Assembly (NCBI GenBank): GCA_022925895.1
Contig: JAKSYS010000358.1
Location: forward strand, 1 to 61,827
DNA length: 61,827 nt
From: Fragilaria crotonensis
Taxonomy: Eukaryota; Bacillariophyta; Fragilariophyceae; Fragilariales; Fragilariaceae
Direction of reading: 5' to 3'
A program made the position numbers and the translations under genes. The notes below the pieces were generated by a model that worked only from the letters and a program-made list of their open reading frames with translations, ran no database searches and was not told the DNA's origin. Shown piece after piece: positions 23,114-33,037 of this stretch (the stretch's first letter is position 1; every line of letters begins with the position of its first letter).

Positions 23114-24822
23114 CTAACGATTTAGATGACGCTCCAAGACTTGGTCCATGTCCAAAACATCGGGCGAGCCCAGCGCCCTCCAACATGTCACGTGTACCAA
23201 CATCTGTTCAGTATCGTTCATGGCGGTGTCATCCATCACAACAATCATTTCCTTGCAATTCTTGTACTTGTAGATGCCATCGTCATTGTCGAAAAACATC
23301 TTAAAGTTCAAATCACATATAGCACATCGATCTTGAGTCTCATCTGCTGGGCAGGTGAAGGATTCGGGATCAGCTACTTCGGGAGTGGAAGAAATCGTAG
23401 CATTTGTGGTTCCCATGGCTGCGCTCGCCACTGCGTCTGCTTCCGAAATCTCTCCCGTCCAAATTGCATCGTCTTGGAACCAACCCCGTTCCTCCGTTCG
23501 TTCGATGGACTTTTCCAACTGATTCTTCTTGAAGAGGTAGTCCAGGTGTTTCGAGAGCTCTGATTGTGTTTTGAAGCGACGACCATCCACAGAACTCTTA
23601 AATGGGAGACCAACTTCGTACAAACCGGAAACAATAGATAAATCCTTTCGTTTTACACCTTCGTTTGTAAAGAGCTTCGGATCAATCCCGCCGTAGATGG
23701 AAGAAATAGTTGCTGTCGTTATCGTCAACTCCTTCGCGCTTTGAGCTTCTTGCTCCTCTAGCGATTTCATGGCCGTCTCCAAGCACGAGGCGGTTGCTCC
23801 TGCTGCAGCTAACGATGCTGTCATAACGATTGCCTCCTGCTGCGAATAGAGGGCAGTCGAGGCAGGAATGTTCACAACCATATCCCTCAGTGACTGAACC
23901 AACTCATTTGCATTCATATTCTTTAACGATGGCTTATCCCATTCATCCATCCACTCGCGAGATCGATGGATTGTAAAATGAGACCGCGTTTCTGTAAAGA
24001 AGACGGGAGTCTCATCGACGATCACAAGCGGAGCAGTGCCCGTGATGCCGGTCGTTAACGCATGACCTGAACTGAGCATGGCTTCGGCCTGTTGTCTGAT
24101 GCTTTGCAACAGATCCGGATTGATTTCTGCTAAGCGCTCCAGTGAAACCTTTTCAAGTTCATTTGTCACCTCAGACTGGACTTCATCGAGAAGTTGCTGC
24201 ATTTGGCGTTTTAGCGCCCCAGAAGCGAGGACGCTCCCAGGGTTGCCACCAGTTGTTTCTGCTTGAAACTTAGCAAGTCCAGAGTTGGTAAAGCACGACC
24301 CAATCTGTTTCCAACTCGACTCAGGAAGATTCCTACATCACGCCAAATTTTCCAGACTCGTTCCAAAGTATCGCGAGCCTTGCCAGAGGGCAACCTGTCG
24401 TACAGCAATGGCACCCAATGTTTCGCATCCTCCTCGATCATGGAGGTATAGTATCCCTTACAATTTTTCAAAATACTGTCGATAGCCATGAGGAGCGGAA
24501 TTTTTCGATCAATGGAGACACCGTCGTCGACCAAAGGTTTGCGCAAACATTGATACACGGCATCTGCACCAACCTTGGATTCTGCGTAGTCTTCAGCGAT
24601 CGTCGATAGCGAGTTAACGGTAAGCTTTTCCTGAATCAACGATATTGTGAGCTGCACGAAGCAACAAGAAATGAATCTGGAAACAAAGCGAATAATCTCA
24701 ATGGAGGAACTTACCGCCCGCGTCCCGAGGGCTTCAACTAACTCAGCATATTCAATCAGTTGCGTTTCATCCATAATCTCGTCTTCCTCGATAGCAATCA
24801 CCTCTCCTTCCGTCATCATCAT
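23114..24822 (-). CDS. PCF11: PCF11 orthologue, pre-mRNA cleavage complex II subunit (one frameshift)
   Basis: The start is the triple-ATG at 24822. Residues about 10-140 form a CTD-interacting domain (TVNSLSTIAEDYAES, IPLLMAIDSILKNCKGYY, GKARDTLERVWKIW), which binds the RNA polymerase II C-terminal domain. The C-terminal part has ERGWFQDDAIWTGE and a zinc-finger-like CAICDLNFKMFF...VHVTCW, both typical of Pcf11. It acts in cleavage, polyadenylation and transcription termination. A GTAAGT...CGTGCAG intron lies at 24652-24714 (63 nt, multiple of three, no stop in frame). The frame changes near 24324, where one C of a short C run seems to be missing. Both sides are clearly one protein, so I regard this as an assembly error. 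The animal- and yeast-type middle region is short here. Confidence 0.88.
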
Positions 24823-27199
24823 TTTATTTCTATAGAGAAGCGGAGAGGTGAAGGTGTATTTAAAGAAGCACGACAAGTTCCGTGTTCTCGGAAGGAGAGG
24901 TGAACAATTTATCCACAATCAGATAGATGTACTTCGACGAGTTCAGTGGATGTAGTTTTACTGTCCGCTCCGCCGCAATGCGCAATCCACTATCCACTAC
25001 TCCGGAGTATCCACAGATTTCACATCATAAATATGCATATTGAATATATGAATATTTGGTATTTGTAATATGTATCAACTACATCATCTGTATTATCACT
25101 TTATCTGACCTATCACGCTTCACGCTACACCAGTACAGCTATTCCCTATCACTACTGCATCACGCAACCTGGTGCTTCCGGTAGTACTTGTGCAACCTAC
25201 CAACCATCTTGCTACAGTAGTACAGTACAAGTATTATGACTTATGACGTATGACGAGGACTTCAAGCCCAGATGTGCTTGACTGTGTTTGTTTGCAATAG
25301 ATGCACTCTCCATGAGAATGTGAATGGCATCCGTAGAGCCAATAGCCTAAGGTAAAGACGGCATCGTAGTACTCTGCAATGCGCTGGTGAGCTTCTTCCA
25401 CAGTTGAGGGTGCATCAACATTTCAGCTAGTGGGAGAGCACGGTGCTTGCATGCCTTAGAATCTTGTGGAGGAATTGTCGAATGACTTCTTCACCAATAC
25501 AAGCATTATTTGACAATCATTCAATGTCCAGCATGCTTGTCCTAATATGTAGCTACTAGCAAAGAGCCGTGAACACACGGAGAGCAATAAGCATTGATGC
25601 TTATTTGCCAAGACCATCAGTGGCATCAGTCCACCACAGTTTACACACTTCTCTTTCCTCAAGCTTAACTAACAGCTACTGAATATGGTACTCGGAACCA
25701 TCGGCAGAACTTGCAAAAGAAATGGTGGTCTTGTGGAGGCGCATATTGGGTGCATGTAGAAGATGTACCACTGGCTTATGAATGCTGGAGTAGTAAGGTG
25801 ACTGGCAATCCTAGTGAATGGATTCATCCACATCAGGGATCTGCTCTTGTATTTTTTCATCTTCTTGAAGTGAATGCAACTGCAACAGAAGTGGTGCAGC
25901 CAACCACCATGGTGCTGGTGGTGGGTGACCGTGGTGTTACCATTGCTTGCACCATGACTGCCATACCAGCAGCGTCAAGTCAGCCTCATCATTTGTTCGG
26001 CATCTTCGTTGCTCAAGTCAATGCCATATCACTTTGTAAGAGATCAGCAAACCCTTTTACCATACCGGTATCAGCAATGGAAAATTCAAATCAATTATTT
26101 GAGCTTCAGCTAAAAAAGTGGCTTGGCTAAATCGTTTGTCCGTTGTGTGACATGTCCCATAACCCAAAATGGGCATGATACTGACATCATGCAGACTGTC
26201 CATGCATGACATGATGCAAGTGGAATACACAATGTGTGTGGAACCACTCACCCCCAGCTGCTGTAGCAGCAAGCAAAGACCACAAAAGTAAAGCAAATGG
26301 ATAGGTGGACACATGGAACCACCAAAACTACAGTAGCCAATGTTGGCCGGCCCCTGCATGATAAATACAGGGTGGACTAGCTGTCTGTGATGCCTAGCTA
26401 GACTGAGGGGACTGAATAAATTCAATCATGAGTTCGGGTTCTTCGGACACCTGGATAAGCCTGATGGATGCAGGATTTAGCCCAATCTTGCAATGACCTG
26501 CAGGATGATCCTTCCAGGCAGAAGCAGAAGCAGAAGCAAGTGTTCCTACTGGTAGATCTGTAAGCTCACTCTTTTGTTGTTGATCAAGTTGCAAGCTGTT
26601 GCTACTCTAGTGATTAGTTCTTGCTCCTGTCAGAGTCAATCTTCTGCATGAGTGGATGTGCCACACTTGGGATGGATTAAATTTAGGGGAAATTGCTATT
26701 GTACCTGCTGTTGACTATGCCAGCACCTGTTATCTTTGTTGAAACACTCTACGTAGAAAACAGGTGTAACAAGAAGGAAAACAGGTGTTTTAATCTTGTT
26801 GCAAAAACAACAGGTGGAATGTGGAATAGCAATTTCCACATAAGTTTTTGAGTTGTGTGGATTGCTATAGATCTACCGGTAGTACACCAGTACTAGTACA
26901 CCCACGGACAAGGAACTACTATGCTTCCGGTAGCGGTAGGTAGTACGGCACATGTATGGCCTATGGCAAAAATTCTCGCACGACTCATACATACCGGCGA
27001 TGGGTGATGGCATCAAGAACATATTCGAACAGACGCCTGCAGAAGTACTCGGCAGGTATAAGTCATAGTTGAGGATACGTCGTTTGTCGCATCATATCTT
27101 ATGTCTCGCATGCATATACTTGCCGTTTGACACTCTCCAGTGTACCTGGTATTGGTATTGTCGTGTGCTCTGATCTCCGCCAGTTTCAAGCGGATCACA
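24823..27199. other. Long spacer, possible mobile-element debris
   Basis: About 2.4 kb without a supported gene. The part at 24960-25250 and at 26870-27000 is GTAC-rich. Between them, 25250-26860 has a more uniform composition and short open stretches on both strands without recognisable domains, similar in texture to 480-1640. It is probably old mobile-element sequence, but this cannot be shown from motifs. Confidence 0.4.
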
Positions 27200-28885
27200 A
27201 TGATGACAATGGCAGCAATTTATTTGACGCTCGCCCTGATTTTGACCTCGTTCGTTTTTACTGGCAATGCCCAAGCATTTCGAGACTTGGCCCCTCCGGG
27301 CTTCTACGTTGGAGCTGTGTTTCATGGAAACAGTGCTTCATGGAATGAACCAGATTACCGCAGACTTGCCTTGGAAAACTTTAGCATTATGACGTCGTCT
27401 GTTTATTTGACATCGGCATGGAACAACCCCAATCAACCTGTTAATACTGTGCCGTTCAAGAACGTTATCAACCTTCTGCGCAGCAAAAATATATTGGTGC
27501 ATGGTCACGCAATGCTTTACCCTGCACTTGCCACGGAGATGAATTGGTGGACTGAACAACCTTTGAATATGGTGCAAAACAACATGTTCAAATACATGCA
27601 GGCCGTCGCTGTTGCAGGAAAGGGGAAAGTGTACTCTTGGGATGTGGTTAACGAGGTTATGGGTGATGACGGCGATGACAACGATGCCGATGGAGTGCGA
27701 CGATCAATGGGCAATGGAAAGCCCATCATGGAATACAAAGCCATGGGACAAAGTTACATCCAAAAGGCTTTTAAGTTCGCACGCTCGCAGGATCCTGGCG
27801 CCAAACTCCTATTAACTGACTACGGCATAGAAGAGGACTCGGTGGACAACGACAACGAGAAGTCGGATAGGCTCTATCGCTTTGTTAAGAAACTGCTTGC
27901 GGCGGGCGTTCCCATTGATGGCATCGGATTTCAAATGCACGTTAGGTCTGTGAACGGTAACCCAAACTATGTGGCAATTGCAAGGAACTTCGAGCGCTTT
28001 CGCAGACTTGGGTTGTTGGTCTACATCACAGAGATGGATGTGACATCGTACTTGACGAAGACACCCAACTCGGCTCCGCCTGCAAGCCTGAAACGCGCGG
28101 CACTCTTTCAAGGTCAGGTGTATCGTCGCATTCTCGAAATCTGTATCACTGAGCCTGCCTGTGTCGCGTTTCGTTTCTGGGACTTCGCAGAATACAATTC
28201 AAGGGTTCCAAATCTACCAGGCGGGTATTCCTGGCTGCATCCCATCAGTTCCGATGAAAACCAACTCGGAGTATATGCTTTTCCATCGCCGTTTTCCGAC
28301 ATCAATCCTAACAACTTCCGTCCCAAGTTAGCCTGGAACGCCATGCGCGACGTAATGAAGAATTTCGCGGAGTCGGAGGGTGGAGTCGATCGCATCACGT
28401 CCACCTGGCACACCCAAGATAGTTACATTGCAAGTGATGGCATTCAAGATGATCAGGGAGATTGGACTCCAGCAGGGACGGTCCATCTCTTTGAACTCAA
28501 CAATGAAAGCGCTGAATGGACCAGCTTGAAATGGCGTCTTGAAAGAGACGTCGGAATTATCAAAATCTACCGCATTCAATGTCTCTGGGAGCAAGGATAC
28601 CTGACCCGAGCAGGCGCTCAGGACAAGTCAGTGAACACGATCCCAGGGCGAGAAGTAGTCGTGGCGGATCTCCATATGGACTGGACAAGTCAGCAGTGGA
28701 TAATAGACTACAACTCTGACGACACCTACAAGATCAGTAGCAATTGGAAAGACGGCAATGATTACTTGACGCGCCTTGGAACATCACTCAATTGGATTGT
28801 CGAAACCGGGGTTACAAACAATGTGGGCCTTCAGTCATATCACAACGTGACGTCGCAACATTGGTACCTTCAACGTACATTGTGA
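27200..28885 (+). CDS. Secreted GH10 endo-beta-1,4-xylanase-type enzyme with C-terminal beta-trefoil-like domain
   Basis: I start at the ATG at 27200; the frame upstream has only a GTG. Residues 1-26 form a signal peptide (LTLALILTSFVFTGNAQA). The catalytic (beta/alpha)8 barrel has the GH10 hallmarks. Early are ILVHGHAMLYP and WDVVNEV with acid/base Glu152. QMHVR follows, then YITEMDV with nucleophile Glu278, and AFRFWDF near the end. An acidic insert (GDDGDDNDADG) directly follows the acid/base strand. Residues about 400-561 hold repeated Q-x-W-like motifs (TSQQWIIDY, TSQHWYLQ), as in carbohydrate-binding beta-trefoil domains. It probably cleaves beta-1,4-xylan or a related polysaccharide outside the cell or in the wall. 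It is tail-to-tail with the HAS1 gene, 38 bp away. Confidence 0.9.
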   Translation: MMTMAAIYLTLALILTSFVFTGNAQAFRDLAPPGFYVGAVFHGNSASWNEPDYRRLALENFSIMTSSVYLTSAWNNPNQPVNTVPFKNVINLLRSKNILVHGHAMLYPALATEMNWWTEQPLNMVQNNMFKYMQAVAVAGKGKVYSWDVVNEVMGDDGDDNDADGVRRSMGNGKPIMEYKAMGQSYIQKAFKFARSQDPGAKLLLTDYGIEEDSVDNDNEKSDRLYRFVKKLLAAGVPIDGIGFQMHVRSVNGNPNYVAIARNFERFRRLGLLVYITEMDVTSYLTKTPNSAPPASLKRAALFQGQVYRRILEICITEPACVAFRFWDFAEYNSRVPNLPGGYSWLHPISSDENQLGVYAFPSPFSDINPNNFRPKLAWNAMRDVMKNFAESEGGVDRITSTWHTQDSYIASDGIQDDQGDWTPAGTVHLFELNNESAEWTSLKWRLERDVGIIKIYRIQCLWEQGYLTRAGAQDKSVNTIPGREVVVADLHMDWTSQQWIIDYNSDDTYKISSNWKDGNDYLTRLGTSLNWIVETGVTNNVGLQSYHNVTSQHWYLQRTL

Positions 28886-28923
28886 TTCCAAAACGAATAG
28901 TTTTTAGTTAAATACTTTTGTAG

Positions 28924-30786
28924 TTAATGACTGAATTGTCTTTTATCGCCTGCCTTCTTCTTTCCGTATGGGTTGTCAGCACTGAAAGCATGTCCTGATT
29001 GAACGCGTCCACCTGCCTTCGGTTTCACTTGCTTTCGCCCTTTTGCACTAAATGCCAAATCGACACGAGGTGGAACCGTGAACCCAAAGGCAAGACCGAC
29101 AGCTTGTAAATCAAGAGCATGAACATCGAAAATATCACGGTGGCCGTGACTGGCGTAGGCTAACAAGTAGCTTCGGTATGCATCCTTGGCCGCCTTGTTC
29201 AGGTAGTAGTTCTTTTCGATCAAGCGTTGTAGCTGACTCTGAACATTTGCAACCTTGTTTGAGGGAAACTCATATTCGTTCAGAGTAACCTTGGCGGCCT
29301 TCAAGTATCGAAGGAAGCCAGTTTCCTCAGGTGTCAAGAAGAGGAGCGCCCGTCCCGAACCTGTTGCGCCGCGAGCTGTTCGCCCAACTCGATGAATGTA
29401 TTCCTTAGGATCATCTGGTGGATCAAACTGAATGATCCAATCAACCTTAGGGATATCCAAGCCACGTGCAGCAACGTCAGTACACAGGAGAGTTCCAGTA
29501 TCACTCTTGCAGAATTGGAAAAAGGTTGTCGTGCGCTTCACTTGCTTCTGACGCCCATGAATGTCCATCACCGGAATATCAATGTAATTGAGTAACTCGG
29601 CATGAAACTTGACAGAATTACACGACGAAAAGAAAACCATGATCTTCTTCTTCTTGTTCCGTTTCAAAAAGGAGAAGAGCAACAGGAATCGTTGGTCAGA
29701 AGAGCAAGTGACGTATCCTTGCTCGAGGCCAGCTGCGGTGGCCTGGGACGTTTCACTTGGGACTTCCACATAGACTGCAGTCTTTTGATTGATCGAAACC
29801 CGGGCCAGATCTTCGATTTTCTTTGTATTCGTAGCCGAGAAAAGCATTGTCTGGCGCTCTTTCGGTAAGAGGCGGAGAATGGCACGTAGGTCGTCCTCAA
29901 AACCCTGCTCCAAGATACGATCTGCTTCATCCATAACAAGAGCGAGGAGGTTGCGAAATACAAAACCTTTGGTATTTTGAAGGTGATCCAAAAGCCGACC
30001 AGGAGTGCAAATAATGATATTGACACCCTTAACGAGTTTTTCTGCTTCAGTTTTGCGGTTTGCTCCTCCCATAATCAGACCGTAGGTCTGACTGTGCTTT
30101 CCATGCGTGCAAAGTTCCTTGCAAACGCCATAAATCTGCATCGCCAACTCACGAGTGGGAGCGATGATGATCGCACCGGTACCATTGCGATTCGTGAACT
30201 TGGACTTGTGCAACAACTCAAGAGTTGGAATCAGAAAGGCAAGAGTCTTGCCAGATCCAGTCTTGGCGGCGCCAATCACATCCTTACCGGCAAGCAAAGA
30301 CGGAATAGCCATCTCTTGGATTTGCGTCATGCGCGTAAATTCCATAGCAGCTAGACTTGCCTGGGTAGCCTCTGATAGAGGGAGTGATGCAAAAGAGTCA
30401 CTCGAGAAAAAATTGGGCTTTGCATCATCTCCCTCCACCTTGGAATCTGACTTGCTCTTTTTTGTTCTTGGTTCTTCGGCAGTTTCAGCGCTTCGCTTCT
30501 TCTGCTCCCTGTGTGTCGGAATTTCGTGCTTCTCATCAGTAATGGGAGCTTTCAATTGCTTCGGTTCGTCTTCCTGATCATTGCGGTCGTCGTCATCATC
30601 ATCGATGTCGTCAGTATCGTCACCACTAACGTCATCGTCGTCTTCCGCATTACTCTCGTCAACTTCTTCGTCATCATTCTCGGAATCCTCATCCAACTCT
30701 TCTTTCTCAATAGGAGGAGGGGGAGGGGGAGGAGGAAGCTTTTCTTGTGGCTTGCTCGCCTTCTTATTCTTGCGATTCTTTCCCAT
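28924..30786 (-). CDS. HAS1: DEAD-box RNA helicase HAS1/DDX18
   Basis: The start is the ATG at 30786. The 620-residue protein has a Lys-rich start, a proline run, a very acidic stretch (about 25-95) and a nuclear-localisation-like basic segment (RTKKSKS). The helicase core has every motif: Q motif ([13 protein letters not shown]), I (AAKTGSGKT, about residue 176), Ia (PTRELAMQ), Ib (TPGRLLDH), II (DEAD, about 286), III (SAT), V (ARGLDIP) and VI (HRVGRTARG). The [16 protein letters not shown] stretch and the C-terminal block ([19 protein letters not shown], then [12 protein letters not shown], and PPRVDL) are specific to HAS1/DDX18. This nucleolar enzyme is needed for 60S and 40S biogenesis and snoRNA release. 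It has no intron and shares its upstream region with BCD1. Confidence 0.96.
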   Translation of the reverse strand: MGKNRKNKKASKPQEKLPPPPPPPPIEKEELDEDSENDDEEVDESNAEDDDDVSGDDTDDIDDDDDDRNDQEDEPKQLKAPITDEKHEIPTHREQKKRSAETAEEPRTKKSKSDSKVEGDDAKPNFFSSDSFASLPLSEATQASLAAMEFTRMTQIQEMAIPSLLAGKDVIGAAKTGSGKTLAFLIPTLELLHKSKFTNRNGTGAIIIAPTRELAMQIYGVCKELCTHGKHSQTYGLIMGGANRKTEAEKLVKGVNIIICTPGRLLDHLQNTKGFVFRNLLALVMDEADRILEQGFEDDLRAILRLLPKERQTMLFSATNTKKIEDLARVSINQKTAVYVEVPSETSQATAAGLEQGYVTCSSDQRFLLLFSFLKRNKKKKIMVFFSSCNSVKFHAELLNYIDIPVMDIHGRQKQVKRTTTFFQFCKSDTGTLLCTDVAARGLDIPKVDWIIQFDPPDDPKEYIHRVGRTARGATGSGRALLFLTPEETGFLRYLKAAKVTLNEYEFPSNKVANVQSQLQRLIEKNYYLNKAAKDAYRSYLLAYASHGHRDIFDVHALDLQAVGLAFGFTVPPRVDLAFSAKGRKQVKPKAGGRVQSGHAFSADNPYGKKKAGDKRQFSH

Positions 30787-31234
30787 GTTGATGATTTTAA
30801 TTTCGACACAAAGTCCGAAGTAGAAAGGGAGCGGAAAATGTTGCTTCCTGATTTGGTTGGCGAGGAGCTGACGCAATACAGGAATTTGAGAACAAGATTC
30901 CGTTGCGGAAGCGCGATGGGGAACACCTTATCGTAGCAGTACAGAGTACAGCATCATACTCCGGGTACAGGACTCGGGACTCGGGACTCGGGACTCGGGA
31001 GTCCGGAGTCCGGAGTCCGGAGTAAATACGGCGAGGAAAGACTGTTGAAATTCGACAATACGCACACTGCAGTACTTTGTACTCGGAGTACAGGTCTACA
31101 TGTACTGCACCCCTGTAGACGGTAGAACTTTGTACTGGTAGCATACGCCCCGTCTGTCGGTCAGACTCGAAGCAGACAACAGACCCAATCAACAGACAAA
31201 ATCCACGACACTCCGAAGTCCGAACGGTGCTACC
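30787..31234. promoter_or_regulatory. Bidirectional promoter region of HAS1 and BCD1 genes
   Basis: Only 448 bp separate the divergent start codons of two ribosome/snoRNP biogenesis genes. The interval contains a heptamer tandem-repeat hairpin (30970-31023) and GTAC words. A shared promoter for co-expression is a reasonable inference from the arrangement. Confidence 0.55.
30970..31023. repeat. Heptamer tandem repeats forming an inverted pair
   Basis: Four GGACTCG units (30970-30997) are followed directly by three and a half GGAGTCC units (30998-31023). GGACTC and GAGTCC are reverse complements, so the two arrays can pair into a long stem with a mismatch at every seventh position. Confidence 0.85.
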
Positions 31235-32053
31235 ATGGTCAACGATAGATGTCAAGAATGCAAAGAATCAGTTTCCCAGTATCAATGTCCTCGCTGCAGT
31301 CGACGTACATGCTCCCTCAAGTGTTGTCAATCTCATAAGAAACGAACAGGGTGCAATGGTAAACGCGACCGAAGCACGTTTCTGCGACTCGAAGAAATGA
31401 ATGATTCCACTGTCAATTCTGATTTCTTCTTTCTCGAAAATGTACTCCAGTCCATAGATGGAGGCATGCGCTTGCTCAAGCAAGTGGGTGCAATAACAGG
31501 TGGGGGTGAACAACTGTTGCTGCCCAAAGTTGATGACAAACATGATAACGACGTCGATGACGATCGACACGACGAAAAACGACGAAAACCTCATGTCGAA
31601 CATATACCACCCAAGTGGCGACGATTGGTACAACAAGCTAAAGAGCGAGATGTTACTGTGCTGCTAATGCCGCCTGGCATGGAACGTCATAAGTCTAATA
31701 CGACTCACTTTCATGCCAAGTCCAATATGCTCATATGGAAGTTGGAGTTCGCCTTCCACGTCGACGCAACATCCTCCGCGACGATTATCAGCCACAACAA
31801 GGTGCCAGAAGAAGCTATAATACATCATGAATGGGAAAAAGTCGCATCGAATATGGGGTCGGGCCAAGAGTTGCACTTTATGTTGAAAATGATTCCCTGC
31901 CCTGCCAATCGGCCAGCCTACGTTGAATTGGACAAGGAATCAACTTTAAAGGAGGCGCTCAAGGGCATGACGTTGATTGAATATCCAACAATTGACGTTG
32001 TAGTTGCAACCGAATTGCATAGGTTCCCGATGTTGATCCAAGAAGTCAAGTGA
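31235..32053 (+). CDS. BCD1: BCD1/ZNHIT6-type box C/D snoRNP assembly factor
   Basis: The start ATG (ACCATGG context) opens a 272-residue frame. Residues about 6-45 are a HIT-type zinc finger. Its ligand pattern CxxC, CPRC, CSLKCC, HKKRTGC is followed directly by GKRDR and F, the signature of the BCD1/ZNHIT6 branch rather than of other HIT-finger proteins. The middle is acidic and basic by turns. The C-terminal 130 residues (PPKWRRLVQQAKERDVTVLL, WKLEFAF, LIEYPTIDVVV) match the globular domain of BCD1. The protein acts in the nucleus with NUFIP/SNU13 and R2TP to assemble box C/D snoRNPs. It is divergent from HAS1; both work in ribosome production. Confidence 0.9.
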   Translation: MVNDRCQECKESVSQYQCPRCSRRTCSLKCCQSHKKRTGCNGKRDRSTFLRLEEMNDSTVNSDFFFLENVLQSIDGGMRLLKQVGAITGGGEQLLLPKVDDKHDNDVDDDRHDEKRRKPHVEHIPPKWRRLVQQAKERDVTVLLMPPGMERHKSNTTHFHAKSNMLIWKLEFAFHVDATSSATIISHNKVPEEAIIHHEWEKVASNMGSGQELHFMLKMIPCPANRPAYVELDKESTLKEALKGMTLIEYPTIDVVVATELHRFPMLIQEVK

Positions 32054-33037
32054 GCCGGCGATGTTTCACTGCCAACCAGACCGAGTATCACGTGTCATCA
32101 CCAACAACGAGGTACGCGTGTAACCCATAGATAAGGAAGCGATTTGTTTTCAAACAAATTCGACAACCTCTTCAAGCTAGAGAACGGAATGCTGAATTTT
32201 CAAATTTGGCCACAAACCGTGTCAGTTGCATGCATTTGCCGCGACATCACAAGTGTGAAGATGCGAACCGACACCCGATCGGCGGCGAAAAAGCAATTCA
32301 AAGTGATACTGGAGTGCTCCTCATTATTGGCGTCTCCTTTACATTAAACGGAGCGCTGACGCTCGTATTGTAGTCGTCCTTTAACCACGAGATCAGGCAG
32401 TAAAGGCCGGGAGAGGCGATCTCCTTGTCGTCTGCCACTCAGCAACTGCAGTTATACTATGAATAGCTTTCACCTGCATCCTTGTTCCAAATAAAGTAAA
32501 GCATCATATCTGAAAATTCTTAGCTTAATTACTTGTGACCTGTAGGCAGTGTGTCACCTTCAAGGTACAAGTAGTGGTCTAGAAACAACAACACGAGGTT
32601 TTGATAACTCTATTACAAACATTGAGCAAACCCCTATTTAAACCAAGCAACCATTTTCTATTCCATGGAGGTTGACTGAGCTTGGAGTCCAATGGAGGTT
32701 GTCCAAGTTAGGAGAAGCTTACGTGAGGTCAACAAGCTGGGGTTTTATGCAGCATGCCTCGAGGATGGACGGATGGGCACTTGACACTATGGTCAGTATT
32801 CAGTATTGCAGTACAACTACTGTACTCGGTGTACTGAGAGTACGAGAATACTCTAGCTAGTAGTCAAATGCATCATCGTCATAGAGGATCAGAGCTGTGG
32901 GCACCAATCCCCGCCAAGATGTCTCGTGATCGTGACTGTCAGTCAGCTCACTCTACTTGAACGTGCGGTCGCCTCCTCCTCTCGTACAGGTCATAACTGG
33001 CAGCCTTCCTGTTGAACGAGTGGGACCACAACCCACC
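32054..33037. other. Spacer, no gene seen
   Basis: Nearly 1 kb between two same-strand genes. A short GTAC-rich stretch lies at 32800-32860. The small frame at 32144-32347 has no recognisable feature and I do not call it. Confidence 0.45.

Noticed and set aside
25711-26130. 139-codon plus-strand frame in a long spacer
   Set aside because: No domain, no supporting start context, competing frames on the other strand.
32144-32347. 67-codon frame downstream of BCD1
   Set aside because: Short, without domain or start context; probably 3' flank.
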